Part shown: positions 26,007-36,254 of the stretch, in pieces
How positions within the stretch are numbered: the first letter of the stretch is position 1
How the letters are laid out: each line of letters begins with the position of its first letter
Assembly: GCA_902571135.1 (NCBI GenBank)
Contig: CACGAU010000002.1
Coordinates: forward strand, 1-64,000
Direction of reading: 5' to 3'
Origin: an uncultured Pelagibacteraceae bacterium
Lineage (GTDB): Bacteria; Pseudomonadota; Alphaproteobacteria; Pelagibacterales; Pelagibacteraceae
Length of the DNA: 64,000 nucleotides
Position numbers and translations under genes: made by a program
The notes under the pieces: model-generated
What the model saw: only the letters and a program-made list of their open reading frames with translations
What the model was told of the DNA's origin: nothing
Database searches by the model: none

Positions 26007-28859
26007 ATGATGAAAAAGATAGTTATTAAGGGCGCTAAAGAACATAATTTGAAGAATGTTACTGTAGAGATTCCAAAAGACAAATTTGTGGTCATAACGG
26101 GTCTATCGGGGTCAGGAAAATCATCTTTAGCATTTGATACTATATACGCAGAAGGTCAGAGAAGATATGTAGAAAGCTTATCTGCCTATGCACGTCAATT
26201 TTTAGATAAAATGAAAAAACCAAATGTTGATTTAATTGAGGGATTAAGTCCAGCTATAGCAATAGAACAAAAAAATACTTCAAAAAACCCAAGATCTACT
26301 GTTGCAACTGTAACAGAAATTTATGATTACATGAGGGTATTATATGCTAGAGCAGGAATCCCCTACTCACCATTTACAGGTAAACCAATAACCTCACAAA
26401 CAATTACACAAATAGTAGATTTAGTTAAAAAATTACCAAAAAAATCAACAATATATATTTATGCTCCAGTGGTAAGAGGTCGTAAAGGTGAGTATAAAAA
26501 AGATATTTTAAGTTACAAAAGAAGAGGTTTTAGAAAAATTAAAATTGATAATATTTTATATGATATAGAAAAATCACCCAATCTAGATAAAAAACTTAAA
26601 CATGATATTTCAGTCTTAGTAGATAGAATAGTTTTAAATTCAAAACTTGGCAACAGGTTAGCTGAAAGTATTGAAACCGCGGTAAATTTGGCTAACGGTT
26701 TAGTGTTTGTTGAATATGAAGATGAAACACTTCCTCAAAAATTTAGAAAAATTGAAAAATTAATTTACTCTACAAAGTTTGCATGCCCTGAAAGTGGTTT
26801 TACAATTGAGGAAATTGAGCCAAGACTTTTTTCATTTAACAGCCCCTATGGAGCTTGCGAAGAGTGTGAGGGAATTGGAATGAAATTAAATGTTGATCCA
26901 AATTTAGTTGTTCCTGATGAAAGAAAAAGTTTAGCTGATGGAGCAATCGAACCTTGGTCAAAATCAACTACACTATATTATGCTCAAACCTTAGCATCTT
27001 TAGCAAAACATTATGGTTTTTCTTTAGATGAAAAATGGAAAAAATTACCAAAAAAAATTAAAGATATTATTCTTTATGGCTCTGATGAAGATGAAATTAA
27101 ATTTAATTATGATGATGGATACGAGAAGTATTCATACAAAAAAACTTTTGAAGGTGTAATTAATAATCTTGAACGAAGATTTTTAGAGTCTGATAGCGAA
27201 TGGAAAAGAGAAGCCATTGCTGAATATCAATCGGATACTGCCTGTGAAGCATGTAATGGTGATAGATTAAAAGAAGAAGCATTATGTGTAAAAATCAATG
27301 ATCTTAATATTAGTGAGGTAACAAAAAAATCTATTTTGGATGCAGCAGAATGGTTTAAAAATTTAGAAAATAACCTTGATAAAAGACAATTTAAAATTGC
27401 TGAACATGTTTTAAAAGAAATCAACGAAAGATTAAATTTTCTACTTAATGTAGGTTTAGACTATTTAACACTTTCTAGAGAGTCTGGAACTTTATCAGGG
27501 GGTGAAGCTCAAAGAATAAGATTAGCATCACAAATTGGATCTGGTTTAACAGGTGTATTATATGTTTTAGATGAACCATCAATTGGATTACATCAAAAAG
27601 ATAATGTTAAGCTTATTAATGCATTAAAAAGATTAAGAGATCTTGGTAATACTGTTATTGTTGTTGAGCATGACACTGAGACTATGGAAAATGCAGATCA
27701 TATTATTGATCTTGGCCCTGAAGCCGGGAGTAATGGTGGTGAGATAACAGCACAAGGATCATACGAAGAAATTAAAAAAGATAAAAATAGTATTACCGGA
27801 CAGTATCTTGCTAATAAAAAAACAATTGATATTCCTAAAACACGACGTTTAGCTAAAAATGGAAGATTTGTTGAAATCAATGGTGCAAGTGGAAATAATT
27901 TAAATAATGTAAATCTTAAAATTCCAACTGGAACATTTACTTGTGTTACTGGTGTGTCGGGTAGTGGTAAATCTACCTTAATATTACAGACACTATTTCA
28001 TGCTTTAAATTTAACTTTAAATAATAAAGCAAGAAAAGCACCTAAATCATTTAAAGGTTATAAAGGTGTAGAATTAATAGATAAAATAATTGATATTGAC
28101 CAGTCTCCTATTGGTAGAACACCAAGATCAAATCCAGCGACATATACCGGTGCCTTTGGGCCTATTAGAGATTGGTTTACAAGCCTGCCAGAGTCTAAAA
28201 CAAGAGGATATAAACCAGGAAGGTTTTCATTTAACGTTAAAGGCGGTAGATGTGAAGCTTGTGAGGGTGATGGCGTAATTACATATGAAATGCATTTTTT
28301 ACCTGATGTTTATATACAGTGTGATGAATGTAAGGGTACCAGGTACAATAGAGAAACCTTAGAAATTAAATTTAAAGGTAAAAGTATTGCTGATGTTTTG
28401 GATATGTCAGTTGATGAAGGATGTGAGTATTTTGAAAATATATCTAATATAAAAACAAAATTATTAACTCTCAAAAAAGTTGGATTGGGCTATATAAAAA
28501 TTGGTCAGCAGGCAACTACATTATCAGGAGGTGAAGCACAACGAATTAAGCTAGCAAAAGAACTTTCAAAAAGATCAACGGGAAGAACGATGTATATCTT
28601 AGATGAACCAACCACAGGTTTACATCAACATGATATTAAAAAACTTTTAGAGATACTTCATACATTTGTAAAACTTGGGAATACAGTAGTTGTCATTGAA
28701 CATAATCTTGATGTTATTAAAACAGCCGACTACATTGTAGATATGGGCCCTGAAGGTGGTGTAAAGGGTGGTAATATTGTCGCCGAAGGAAAACCTGAAG
28801 AAGTATGCAAGGTTAAAGAGAGTTATACTGGTCAATTTTTAAAACCGCTTTTAACTTAG
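26007..28859 (+). CDS. uvrA: Excinuclease ABC subunit A
   Basis: This is the damage-recognition ATPase of nucleotide excision repair. The 950-residue protein has two ABC modules, each with a P-loop (GLSGSGKSS near residue 33, GVSGSGKST near 650) and an LSGGEAQRI signature, and zinc-binding CxxC pairs including CEACNGDRL and CEACEGDGV...CDECKGTRY. The first zinc module reads CPES where E. coli has CxxC, which is usual in alphaproteobacteria. Two successive ATGs leave the start open by one codon. Confidence 0.97.
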   Translation: MMKKIVIKGAKEHNLKNVTVEIPKDKFVVITGLSGSGKSSLAFDTIYAEGQRRYVESLSAYARQFLDKMKKPNVDLIEGLSPAIAIEQKNTSKNPRSTVATVTEIYDYMRVLYARAGIPYSPFTGKPITSQTITQIVDLVKKLPKKSTIYIYAPVVRGRKGEYKKDILSYKRRGFRKIKIDNILYDIEKSPNLDKKLKHDISVLVDRIVLNSKLGNRLAESIETAVNLANGLVFVEYEDETLPQKFRKIEKLIYSTKFACPESGFTIEEIEPRLFSFNSPYGACEECEGIGMKLNVDPNLVVPDERKSLADGAIEPWSKSTTLYYAQTLASLAKHYGFSLDEKWKKLPKKIKDIILYGSDEDEIKFNYDDGYEKYSYKKTFEGVINNLERRFLESDSEWKREAIAEYQSDTACEACNGDRLKEEALCVKINDLNISEVTKKSILDAAEWFKNLENNLDKRQFKIAEHVLKEINERLNFLLNVGLDYLTLSRESGTLSGGEAQRIRLASQIGSGLTGVLYVLDEPSIGLHQKDNVKLINALKRLRDLGNTVIVVEHDTETMENADHIIDLGPEAGSNGGEITAQGSYEEIKKDKNSITGQYLANKKTIDIPKTRRLAKNGRFVEINGASGNNLNNVNLKIPTGTFTCVTGVSGSGKSTLILQTLFHALNLTLNNKARKAPKSFKGYKGVELIDKIIDIDQSPIGRTPRSNPATYTGAFGPIRDWFTSLPESKTRGYKPGRFSFNVKGGRCEACEGDGVITYEMHFLPDVYIQCDECKGTRYNRETLEIKFKGKSIADVLDMSVDEGCEYFENISNIKTKLLTLKKVGLGYIKIGQQATTLSGGEAQRIKLAKELSKRSTGRTMYILDEPTTGLHQHDIKKLLEILHTFVKLGNTVVVIEHNLDVIKTADYIVDMGPEGGVKGGNIVAEGKPEEVCKVKESYTGQFLKPLLT

Positions 28860-28909
28860 ATTTAACAACTTAAAAATATTCAAAAATTAGTGTATAGTTA
28901 TAAAGAATC

Positions 28910-29512
28910 ATGAGCAGTTTATTGACATCATTATCAAAAACAGTCCACGCATCACTTGCGTTAGCAATTATTTTGTTTTTAGGATTGTTTTATTTAAACG
29001 ATGGAATTGCTTTTGATACGCTATTCTGGAGCTGGTTATTTAGATACATACATGTAATTGTTGCAATTATGTGGATTGGATTATTGTGGTATTTCAATTT
29101 TGTTCAAATTCCAAATATGGGAAAAATTCCAGATGAACAAAAACCAGCTATTGGTAAAGTAATAGCGCCAGCTGCATTATTTTACTTTAGATGGGCTGCT
29201 GCATTAACTGTTCTTTCAGGTTTAATTCTTGCTCTTCTTAATGGATATCTTCATGATGCAATGACTTTAAGCATTGGTTCGGGTGTTCCAAAACATACTG
29301 CAATTGGAATTGGAATGTGGTTAGGAATTATAATGGCATTTAATGTGTGGTTTGTGATTTGGCCAAATCAAAAAAGAGCTTTAGGAATAGTTGAGAGTGA
29401 TCCAGATACAAAAGCTAAATCAGCTAAAACTGCAATGCTATTCTCAAGAACAAATACTTTGTTATCTTTACCTATGCTACTTTCAATGGTAGCTGCACAA
29501 AATATATTTTAA
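28910..29512 (+). CDS. PuuD-like urate hydroxylase membrane domain protein
   Basis: The 200-residue protein has about five hydrophobic segments and matches the PuuD/DUF989 membrane domain: FRYIHVIVAIMWIGLLWYFNF, AALFYFRWAAALTVLSG and FVIWPNQKRALG. In PuuD this domain is fused to a cytochrome c domain and oxidises urate; stand-alone copies like this one have no cytochrome part, and purine catabolism genes are not nearby. A membrane redox role is likely, but the substrate is open. It converges with secF, one base apart. Confidence 0.75.
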   Translation: MSSLLTSLSKTVHASLALAIILFLGLFYLNDGIAFDTLFWSWLFRYIHVIVAIMWIGLLWYFNFVQIPNMGKIPDEQKPAIGKVIAPAALFYFRWAAALTVLSGLILALLNGYLHDAMTLSIGSGVPKHTAIGIGMWLGIIMAFNVWFVIWPNQKRALGIVESDPDTKAKSAKTAMLFSRTNTLLSLPMLLSMVAAQNIF

Positions 29513-29513
29513 T

Positions 29514-30404
29514 TTATTTTTGATCGTCTTCTCTAAGAACAGTTTTTTGAGAAACTCTTAGTCTAACTAAAACAGTGTTAGCAATATAAATTGAAGAATA
29601 AGTTCCAAAAACTACACCAAGTATCATTGCTAATGAAAATCCTTTTAATATTTCTCCGCCAAAAAAATAAATTGCTAATAAAGCAAGTAGAGTAGTTGCA
29701 GAAGTTATTATAGTTCTTGATAATGTTTCGTTGATTGAAATATTTGTTAATTCAAAAATTTTTATATCAGAATATTTTCTTAAATTTTCACGCACACGGT
29801 CAAAAATAACCACAGTATCATTCATAGAATATCCAACAATTGTTAACACAGCTGCTATAATTGATAAATTAATTTCTAAACTAAATAATGAAAAAACTCC
29901 TAAAGTTACAATTACATCATGGAACAAAGCTAGAATAGCGCCCAAACTAAATTGCCATTCAAATCTTATCCAAATATAAATTAACATTAATGCTAGAGAC
30001 AAAGATATTGCTATAACCCCTGATTTTAGTAATTCAGCGCTTACCTTTGGCCCAACATTCTCTACCCTTCTAAAATCATAGTTATTTCCAAAAGATTTAT
30101 CTAAATTAGTCTTAATTTCTTCAATAATATTTTTTTTATTATCTTTATTTTCAAATTTTACTAAAAAATCTGTATCATTGCCAAATTTCTTCACTGAGAC
30201 ATCTCCTAAATCCATTTGATTAAATCTATCTCTTAATGAACTTACATTTATTTTAGAATCTGAAGCTCTTAATTCAATTAAAGTACCACCTTTAAAATCT
30301 ATACCAAAATTAAGCCCTTTAAATATTAACAGTAGTAATGAAACAACAATTAAAACTGATGAAAGTAAATTAAAGTGATTATAATATTTATTAAAAGCAA
30401 TCAT
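29514..30404 (-). CDS. secF: Protein translocase subunit SecF
   Basis: SecF works with SecD to drive late steps of Sec-dependent export using the proton motive force. The 296-residue protein has six membrane helices and the landmarks NFGIDFKGGTLIEL near residue 31 and GYSMNDTVVIFDRVRENLR near residue 190. It starts at the last base of secD, with a shared base, so the pair is translationally coupled. Confidence 0.97.
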   Translation of the reverse strand: MIAFNKYYNHFNLLSSVLIVVSLLLLIFKGLNFGIDFKGGTLIELRASDSKINVSSLRDRFNQMDLGDVSVKKFGNDTDFLVKFENKDNKKNIIEEIKTNLDKSFGNNYDFRRVENVGPKVSAELLKSGVIAISLSLALMLIYIWIRFEWQFSLGAILALFHDVIVTLGVFSLFSLEINLSIIAAVLTIVGYSMNDTVVIFDRVRENLRKYSDIKIFELTNISINETLSRTIITSATTLLALLAIYFFGGEILKGFSLAMILGVVFGTYSSIYIANTVLVRLRVSQKTVLREDDQK

Positions 30405-31957
30405 TAGATTAATTTTTCCTTATCTTTATTTCTTGATACATAAATACTAGTGAACAATCTTGCTATGAAATAGACTGAAAATAGTGTTGTGAATATTCCA
30501 ACTCCTAAGGTTACAGCAAAACCTTTGACTGGACCTGAGCCCATAAAAAACAAAATAATTGCAGCTAATAATGTGGTAATATTGGCATCTAAAATTGCTG
30601 TTCTTGATTTTGTATAACCTCCATCAAAAGCTAAAATATTATTAGTCTCATCTTTTAGCTCTTCTTTAATCCTCTCAAAAATTAAAACATTTGCATCAAC
30701 TGCCATACCTACAGTTAGGATAATTCCCGCAATGCCAGGTAATGTTAAAGTAGCTTCAAACAAAGTTAAAACACCTAAAAGAATAAACAAATTAACTATT
30801 AGTGTTACATTGGTAATTAATCCGAAAATTTTATATTTTACGAACATAAAAATTATGACCAACATAAAACCTATTGCCAAAGCAATCATACCTGCATTAA
30901 TTGAGTCTTGTCCAAGATCGGGTCCAACCGTTCTTTCTTCAATTATTTCTAATGGTGCTGGCAATGCTCCTGATCTTAATAATAAAGCTAGATCAGTTGC
31001 TGTTTGAAAAGTAAAGCCACCACTTATCTGACCAGAACCACTAGCAATCGTATCTCTAACTACAGGTGCACTAATAATTTTACCATCTAAAACAATTGCT
31101 AATTGTTTTCCAATACCAGTTGATGTTGCCTTACCAAATCTCTTTGCACCTACTCTATCTAAAGTAAATGAAACAATTGTTTGGTTGGCTTGAGTGTCCA
31201 TTTTTGGTTGAGCATCAAGTAAGTTTTCACCACTGATTATAATTCTTTTACTAACTGTGGCTTCTTCTAAGCCATTTTCAAATTTTAACTTTTCAACACC
31301 AAAACGATCATTTTCATCATTTGTTACAAAACGAAAAGTAAGGTTTGCAGTTTTACCAAGCAGTGATTTAATTCTCATTGGATCATCTAATCCAGGAAGC
31401 TCTACTAAAATTCTGTTATTTCCTCTTTTAAGTATGTTGGGTTCATTAGTTCCAACCTCATCTACCCTTCTTCTAACTATTTCTATAGCTTGATCTTGTG
31501 AAGAAGTTTTAAGTTTAATTAAACCCTGTCTTGAAAAATTAACTTTTAAATTTAACCCTGTATCTTCAATTTCTAACTGATGTGATTTAAATCTTGGGTA
31601 ATAAGGGTTAAGGTCACTATTTTCGTCCTGAAAAACATCTAAGACAGATTGCTTATCATTATTTGTTACATTAAAAAAAATGTTCTGATTATCTATTTTA
31701 ATATTGTTAATTTTAATATTTTTTTCTTTGAAGTAATTTCTAATTGTTGTTGTTAGGTTTTGTAATTTTTGTTCAATTACAGGTTCATTATCAATTTCAA
31801 GTAATAGATATGATCCACCCTGAAGGTCCAATCCTAGATTAATTTTTTTATCAAAAAAATCATCATCAAATTTAAAAAGATTTGATGAAGCAATTAAAAT
31901 AAATAAAACTGAAAAAAGAGTTATAAATAAAATTCTTAACTTAGAGAAATAAAGCAC
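30404..31957 (-). CDS. secD: Protein translocase subunit SecD
   Basis: This large-periplasmic-loop partner of SecF has 517 residues, with a first membrane helix (about 7-27), LGLDLQGGSYLLLEID near residue 42, the P1 head domain, and a C-terminal six-helix block with VGMAVDANVLIFERIKEEL. It follows yajC by 14 bases; yajC-secD-secF is the standard order. Confidence 0.97.
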   Translation of the reverse strand: MLYFSKLRILFITLFSVLFILIASSNLFKFDDDFFDKKINLGLDLQGGSYLLLEIDNEPVIEQKLQNLTTTIRNYFKEKNIKINNIKIDNQNIFFNVTNNDKQSVLDVFQDENSDLNPYYPRFKSHQLEIEDTGLNLKVNFSRQGLIKLKTSSQDQAIEIVRRRVDEVGTNEPNILKRGNNRILVELPGLDDPMRIKSLLGKTANLTFRFVTNDENDRFGVEKLKFENGLEEATVSKRIIISGENLLDAQPKMDTQANQTIVSFTLDRVGAKRFGKATSTGIGKQLAIVLDGKIISAPVVRDTIASGSGQISGGFTFQTATDLALLLRSGALPAPLEIIEERTVGPDLGQDSINAGMIALAIGFMLVIIFMFVKYKIFGLITNVTLIVNLFILLGVLTLFEATLTLPGIAGIILTVGMAVDANVLIFERIKEELKDETNNILAFDGGYTKSRTAILDANITTLLAAIILFFMGSGPVKGFAVTLGVGIFTTLFSVYFIARLFTSIYVSRNKDKEKLI

Positions 31958-31971
31958 TTAACTAAAAATAA

Positions 31972-32265
31972 TTATTTTTTAACTTCTTGAGTATTTGTAT
32001 TAACAAGACTTTGAATACCAGTTGATTTAACTATCTCAACTTTTACGTTTTCAGCAATTTCTACTTCAACTTTATCGTTGTCTATAAGTCTCTCCACTGT
32101 ACCTGTAATTCCACCAGAAGTAACAACCTTGTCACCTCTCTTAAGACTTTCAACCATTGCTTTGTGCTCTTTAACTTTTTTTTGCTGTGGTCTGATTAAG
32201 AAAAAATAAAAAATAACAAAAATTAAAATTAACGGTATAAATTGTCCTATTCCTGAGCCTTCCAT
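31972..32265 (-). CDS. yajC: Sec translocon accessory protein YajC
   Basis: The 97-residue protein has one membrane helix (about 8-27) containing FYFFLIRPQQKK, followed by GDKVVTSGGITGTV, both classic YajC features. It associates with SecDF. A clear AGGAG ribosome binding site lies 4 bases before the ATG (minus strand), stronger than in most genes here. Confidence 0.95.
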   Translation of the reverse strand: MEGSGIGQFIPLILIFVIFYFFLIRPQQKKVKEHKAMVESLKRGDKVVTSGGITGTVERLIDNDKVEVEIAENVKVEIVKSTGIQSLVNTNTQEVKK

Positions 32266-32320
32266 AAATCTCCTTATAAATTATGTGAATACTTATACCA
32301 TCTATGTAATTAAAACAACT

Positions 32321-33580
32321 TTATTTAGCTGAAATCAATTCCAAATTATTCATATACGGTCGCAGTACCTTAGGAACAACAATCGAACCATCTTTTTGTT
32401 GATAGTTTTCTAGCACAGCAATTAAAGTTCTTCCCACAGCTAAACCACTTCCATTTAATGTTCCAACAAAAACAGTTTCCTTGTTTTTATTTTTATATCT
32501 TGATTTCATTCTTTGTGCCTGAAATGTTGAACAAGAAGAGCATGAAGATATTTCACGATACTTGTTTTCTGATGGTAACCAAACTTCAATATCATAAGTT
32601 TTTTCTGCACTAAAACCCATATCACCTGAACATAAAATTACTTTTCTATAAGGTAACTCTAGCTTATCAAGAATATCTGTTGCGCAGTTTGTCATTCTCT
32701 CTAATTCTTCTAAGCAATTTTCTTTTTCTACAACACTAACCATCTCAACCTTGTAAAATTGATGTTGTCTAATCATTCCCTTGGTATCTTTTCCATAACT
32801 ACCGGCTTCTTTTCTAAAACATGGGGTTGAGGCAACAAATCTCATTGGTAAATCTTTTTGGTCTACAATTTTATCTTTAACAATGTTTGTTAAAATTACT
32901 TCAGCAGTTGGAATTAAAAATTTTCTATCAGATCCTTCATCAAATTTTATTTCAAATTGATCGTTTTCAAATTTTGGTAATTGGCCTGTTCCATACATTG
33001 TATTATCAGAGGCAATTAATGGAGGTGAAATCTCTTGGTAGTCATTTTGAACAATATGAGTATCTAGCATAAAGTTAGATAAAGCTCGTTCTAGTAATGC
33101 TAACTCTTTTTTAACAAATACAAATCTTGATCCAGTTGTTTTAGTTGCAAGATCAAAATCAAGCATACCTAAATTTTCTCCAAGTTCGTAGTGAGATTTG
33201 GGTTTAAAATCAAATTCAGGAACTTTACCTGCTTTTAAAAGTTCTACATTATCATTTTCATCTTTTCCATTCGGAACATCCTGATGAGGTATGTTGGGTA
33301 TACTTGATAAAATGTTATCTAATTCAGTTTTAGTATTTTTTTGTTGCTCAGCGATCTTTTCTAATTCAGTAGAGATTTCTTTAGATTTTTTGAATAAACT
33401 TTCATCTTTAGATTTTGAAATATCTTTTTTTTCTTTTTCTAAATTTTCTTTCTTTTGAATTAAATCTCTATTTAATTCATCAAGCTTTTTTAAATTATTA
33501 AAATCAATTTTAACTGAACGCTTTTCAAGATCTTTTTCAAATTTTGAATAGTCTTTTCTAATTTCTTTTAAATTATGCAT
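32321..33580 (-). CDS. serS: Seryl-tRNA synthetase
   Basis: The enzyme charges tRNA-Ser, including the island-hosting tRNA-Ser(TGA). The 419-residue class II enzyme has the N-terminal coiled-coil arm (about 27-100, Lys/Glu-rich) and catalytic motifs TAEVILTN, CFRKEAGSYGKDTKGMIRQHQF (motif 2 region, given as CFRKEAGSYG and RQHQF) and LNGSGLAVGRTLIAVLENYQ. It overlaps tatC by 8 bases. Confidence 0.97.
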   Translation of the reverse strand: MHNLKEIRKDYSKFEKDLEKRSVKIDFNNLKKLDELNRDLIQKKENLEKEKKDISKSKDESLFKKSKEISTELEKIAEQQKNTKTELDNILSSIPNIPHQDVPNGKDENDNVELLKAGKVPEFDFKPKSHYELGENLGMLDFDLATKTTGSRFVFVKKELALLERALSNFMLDTHIVQNDYQEISPPLIASDNTMYGTGQLPKFENDQFEIKFDEGSDRKFLIPTAEVILTNIVKDKIVDQKDLPMRFVASTPCFRKEAGSYGKDTKGMIRQHQFYKVEMVSVVEKENCLEELERMTNCATDILDKLELPYRKVILCSGDMGFSAEKTYDIEVWLPSENKYREISSCSSCSTFQAQRMKSRYKNKNKETVFVGTLNGSGLAVGRTLIAVLENYQQKDGSIVVPKVLRPYMNNLELISAK

Positions 33581-34343
33581 CAGTCTTTTCTAAATTTTTG
33601 TTTTCTATAAATTTTACTGAAAATATTGATAATTCATATAAAATTAATAAAGGAATAGCTAAACCTATTTGAGTTATTGGATCTGGTGGTGTAAGCAATG
33701 CAGCAGCAGCAAATATAATTACTACAACATACTTTCTTCTTTCTTTTAGAAATTGACTGTCAACAACACCTATTCTTGCTAACAAACTTAAGACTATAGG
33801 TAGTTGGAAACTTATTCCAAATGCGAAAATTAACTTCATAACAAGTGACAAATATTCATTTACTTTGGCTTCTAATTGAATTGGTAAACTTGTAGACATC
33901 CCTGTACTTTCAAATGATAAAAAGAATTTAATAGCTAAAGGCATTATCAAATAATAAACTAGCATACCTCCCAAAAAGAAAAGAATTGGTGTTAAGATAA
34001 GGTATGGAAGTATAGCAACTTTTTCATGTTTATATAATCCCGGTGCAATAAATTTCCATATTTGCATTAGAATAAATGGACAGGTCACAAAAAAAGCTGT
34101 GAAAAAAGATACCTTAATATACGTTAAAAAAGTTTCCTGTAAGGCCGTAAAAATAAGCCTTCTATCAGATCCATCATCTTTGACAGCTTGAGCAAATGGA
34201 TCAACTAAAAAACCGTAGATATGTTCTGCAAATATATAACAAATAACAAAAAAGATTATTAGAAATATAAAACTATGTATTAATCTTTTTCTTAGTTCTG
34301 TTAGATGGCTAACAAATCCACCTTCATTTTCTTCATTGCTCAT
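33573..34343 (-). CDS. tatC: Twin-arginine translocase subunit TatC
   Basis: TatC is the core receptor of the Tat pathway, which exports folded proteins with twin-arginine signals. The 256-residue protein has six membrane helices and the family motif SHLTELRKRLIHS at residues 12-24. It overlaps tatB by 11 bases and serS by 8. Confidence 0.96.
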   Translation of the reverse strand: MSNEENEGGFVSHLTELRKRLIHSFIFLIIFFVICYIFAEHIYGFLVDPFAQAVKDDGSDRRLIFTALQETFLTYIKVSFFTAFFVTCPFILMQIWKFIAPGLYKHEKVAILPYLILTPILFFLGGMLVYYLIMPLAIKFFLSFESTGMSTSLPIQLEAKVNEYLSLVMKLIFAFGISFQLPIVLSLLARIGVVDSQFLKERRKYVVVIIFAAAALLTPPDPITQIGLAIPLLILYELSIFSVKFIENKNLEKTDA

Positions 34344-34554
34344 CTTTTTTAGTTTCTTTTTTTATTTCATTATCAATTTTTTCTTCATCAATTTCTAAAT
34401 TAGAAACCTCATTTTGAATGTTGCTCACATATCTTTTTGCAGTCCCTATCCAAGAACCTGCTTTCTTTAACATGATTGGAAAATCTTTAGGACCAAGAAC
34501 AACAATTGCTATACCAACAACAATTAATATCTCAAACCAACCAATAGTAGGCAT
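34333..34554 (-). CDS. tatB: Twin-arginine translocase subunit TatB
   Basis: The 73-residue protein starts MPTIGWFEILIVVGIAIVVLGP, quoted here in part (IGWFEILIVVG, LGPKDFP), giving one membrane helix and then an amphipathic helix. The LGP motif with the glutamate in the helix fits TatB. It is short compared with the 170 residues of E. coli TatB, with only a brief charged tail. It lies between tatA (5 bases) and tatC (overlap). Confidence 0.9.
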   Translation of the reverse strand: MPTIGWFEILIVVGIAIVVLGPKDFPIMLKKAGSWIGTAKRYVSNIQNEVSNLEIDEEKIDNEIKKETKKDEQ

Positions 34555-34559
34555 GTGAT

Positions 34560-34760
34560 TTAATCTTTGTTTTCTGAGTCTTTATTTTCGTCGGATATAT
34601 TTTTTGGCTCTGTATCGTCAGTAACATCTGACGCCATTCCTTTTTTGAAACTTTTAATACCTTTAGCTACATCACCCATCAGACTAGAGATTTTACCTCG
34701 TCCAAATAATAAGACTACTAATATAACTACGATTGCTATTTGCCAAATTCCTATGCTCAT
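34560..34760 (-). CDS. tatA: Twin-arginine translocase subunit TatA
   Basis: The 66-residue protein has an N-terminal membrane helix ([19 protein letters not shown]) and the amphipathic helix with [14 protein letters not shown], which identify TatA. TatA oligomers form the transport path. It precedes tatB and tatC, completing the Tat set. Confidence 0.94.
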   Translation of the reverse strand: MSIGIWQIAIVVILVVLLFGRGKISSLMGDVAKGIKSFKKGMASDVTDDTEPKNISDENKDSENKD

Positions 34761-34807
34761 GAAAAACTTATAACCTTTTTATGCTTAATTTAAAAGTTAC
34801 TTTTTTG

Positions 34808-35509
34808 TTAATCTTTCTCTTCTGTATCAAGAGTGCTGTTTAACATCTCGTCAATATTAGAATAAATATCCTCTTTTTTTTCTTCTTGTTTTTCTTTGTA
34901 AAATTTTCCAGTTCCAAAAATTGCATTATCAACACTAGAACTGTCAATTAATCCAGCAGCACCTAATTCATCAATTGTTGGTAAATCAGATAATTTTTGA
35001 AGATTAAAATGACTTAAAAATTCATCAGTTGTAACATATTGAATTGGTCTACCTGGTACATCTTTACGACCTCCTGGTTTCACCCAGTTGAGTTCCATCA
35101 ATATTTCAAGAGTATTCGTTCCAAATGCAACACCTCTTATCTCCTCAATCTCAGCTCTAGTAACAGGTTGGTGATAAACGATTATTGCTAAAGTCTCCAC
35201 AGCAGCTCTAGAAAGTTTCTTTTCTACTGTCTTCTCTTGTGACATAATATTAGATAAGTTAGGTGAAGTTCTAAACGACCACTTATCTTTAATACAAACT
35301 AAATTAATACCATGTTGAGAGTATTCTTGTTGTAACTTCTCTAATGATTTTGCAACACTACCCTTCTTAGTAATTTTGCTTTCAATTGTATCAATATCTA
35401 ATGGTTCTGCAGCAGCAAAAATAACTGCTTCAATTTCTTTTTCTAAATCAGTTAACTTAGATGGAAATTTTACAATATTATCTTTTGTAATCTTTTCTTT
35501 TTTAATCAT
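34808..35509 (-). CDS. scpB: Segregation and condensation protein B
   Basis: ScpB is a winged-helix subunit of the SMC-ScpAB condensin. The 233-residue protein has EIEAVIFAAAEPL near residue 25, LSRAAVETLAIIVYHQPVTRAEIEEIRG (landmarks AAVETLAIIVYHQP and RAEIEEIRG) and WVKPGGRKDVPGRP. The C-terminal 45 residues are acidic and variable. It overlaps scpA by 8 bases. Confidence 0.95.
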   Translation of the reverse strand: MIKKEKITKDNIVKFPSKLTDLEKEIEAVIFAAAEPLDIDTIESKITKKGSVAKSLEKLQQEYSQHGINLVCIKDKWSFRTSPNLSNIMSQEKTVEKKLSRAAVETLAIIVYHQPVTRAEIEEIRGVAFGTNTLEILMELNWVKPGGRKDVPGRPIQYVTTDEFLSHFNLQKLSDLPTIDELGAAGLIDSSSVDNAIFGTGKFYKEKQEEKKEDIYSNIDEMLNSTLDTEEKD

Positions 35510-36245
35510 TATTTTCCTTCACATAAATATCATCAAATAACTTATCTTGTTTCATAGTTAAATTTCCTTCTTTAACTAATTCTAACGATCCAGCAAATAT
35601 CCCTGCTTTACCCGTACGTTTATATTTTGAATTACTTTTAAAATTTTGAGGAATTAAATCATCTAATTTCTTCCAATCAATTAATTTACCGAAAAATTCT
35701 CTAATTGTTTTAATTCCATCTTCTGTAGTAAATACAGGTAATTTAGGAATATTCATTTTTTGAAAGTCCTTGGTCATAATAATTGTTGAATACGACTTGA
35801 GAAGCTCAAATAAACTTAAATTATATTCTGTGCTATAAATGGATCTTATATTTCCTTTCATTCCTCTTGATCGAATTTCTCTTCCTAATCTTTTTCTTTT
35901 TAACATTTGTTCAGAAAGCAATCTTATCAATTCTAGTTTTTTAAGTTGTAATTTTAATTTTTCAGCAACTTCTTGAACTTTAAATTCTTCTTCTGGTGTT
36001 CCTGGAAGTAATAATTTAGATTTTAAATAAGCTAACCAAGTTGCCATTAATAAATATTCTGACGCAATTTCTAAATTTAAATCTTTTTCTTTTGTAATAT
36101 AATCGTGAAACTGATCTGCCAACTTTGTAATTGATATCTCTTCAAGATCTACCTTTTGAGCTTTGGCTAAATCTAAAAGGACATCTAGAGGGCCATTATA
36201 ATTATTAATATCAACATTAAATAATGCAGAATCAGAAATAGTCAT
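35502..36245 (-). CDS. scpA: Segregation and condensation protein A
   Basis: ScpA is the kleisin subunit bridging SMC heads. The 247-residue protein has YNGPLDVLLDLAKAQKVDL (16-34) and YLLMATWLAYLKSKLLLP (about 64-81), both typical. It follows nagZ by 9 bases and couples to scpB. The nagZ-scpA-scpB-tatABC-serS order is characteristic of alphaproteobacteria. Confidence 0.95.
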   Translation of the reverse strand: MTISDSALFNVDINNYNGPLDVLLDLAKAQKVDLEEISITKLADQFHDYITKEKDLNLEIASEYLLMATWLAYLKSKLLLPGTPEEEFKVQEVAEKLKLQLKKLELIRLLSEQMLKRKRLGREIRSRGMKGNIRSIYSTEYNLSLFELLKSYSTIIMTKDFQKMNIPKLPVFTTEDGIKTIREFFGKLIDWKKLDDLIPQNFKSNSKYKRTGKAGIFAGSLELVKEGNLTMKQDKLFDDIYVKENND

Positions 36246-36254
36246 GCTCAGATA

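Noticed and set aside
26356-26374. 14-base match between uvrA and the sequence after the left tRNA-Ser half (ATCCCCTACTCACC)
   Set aside because: One match of this length is near chance when a 3-kb element is compared with 64 kb, and in uvrA it is conserved coding sequence; not treated as a second attachment site.
26790-26880. UvrA first zinc module with CPES instead of CxxC as an anomaly
   Set aside because: From memory, alphaproteobacterial UvrA proteins commonly read CPVS here, so it is ordinary.
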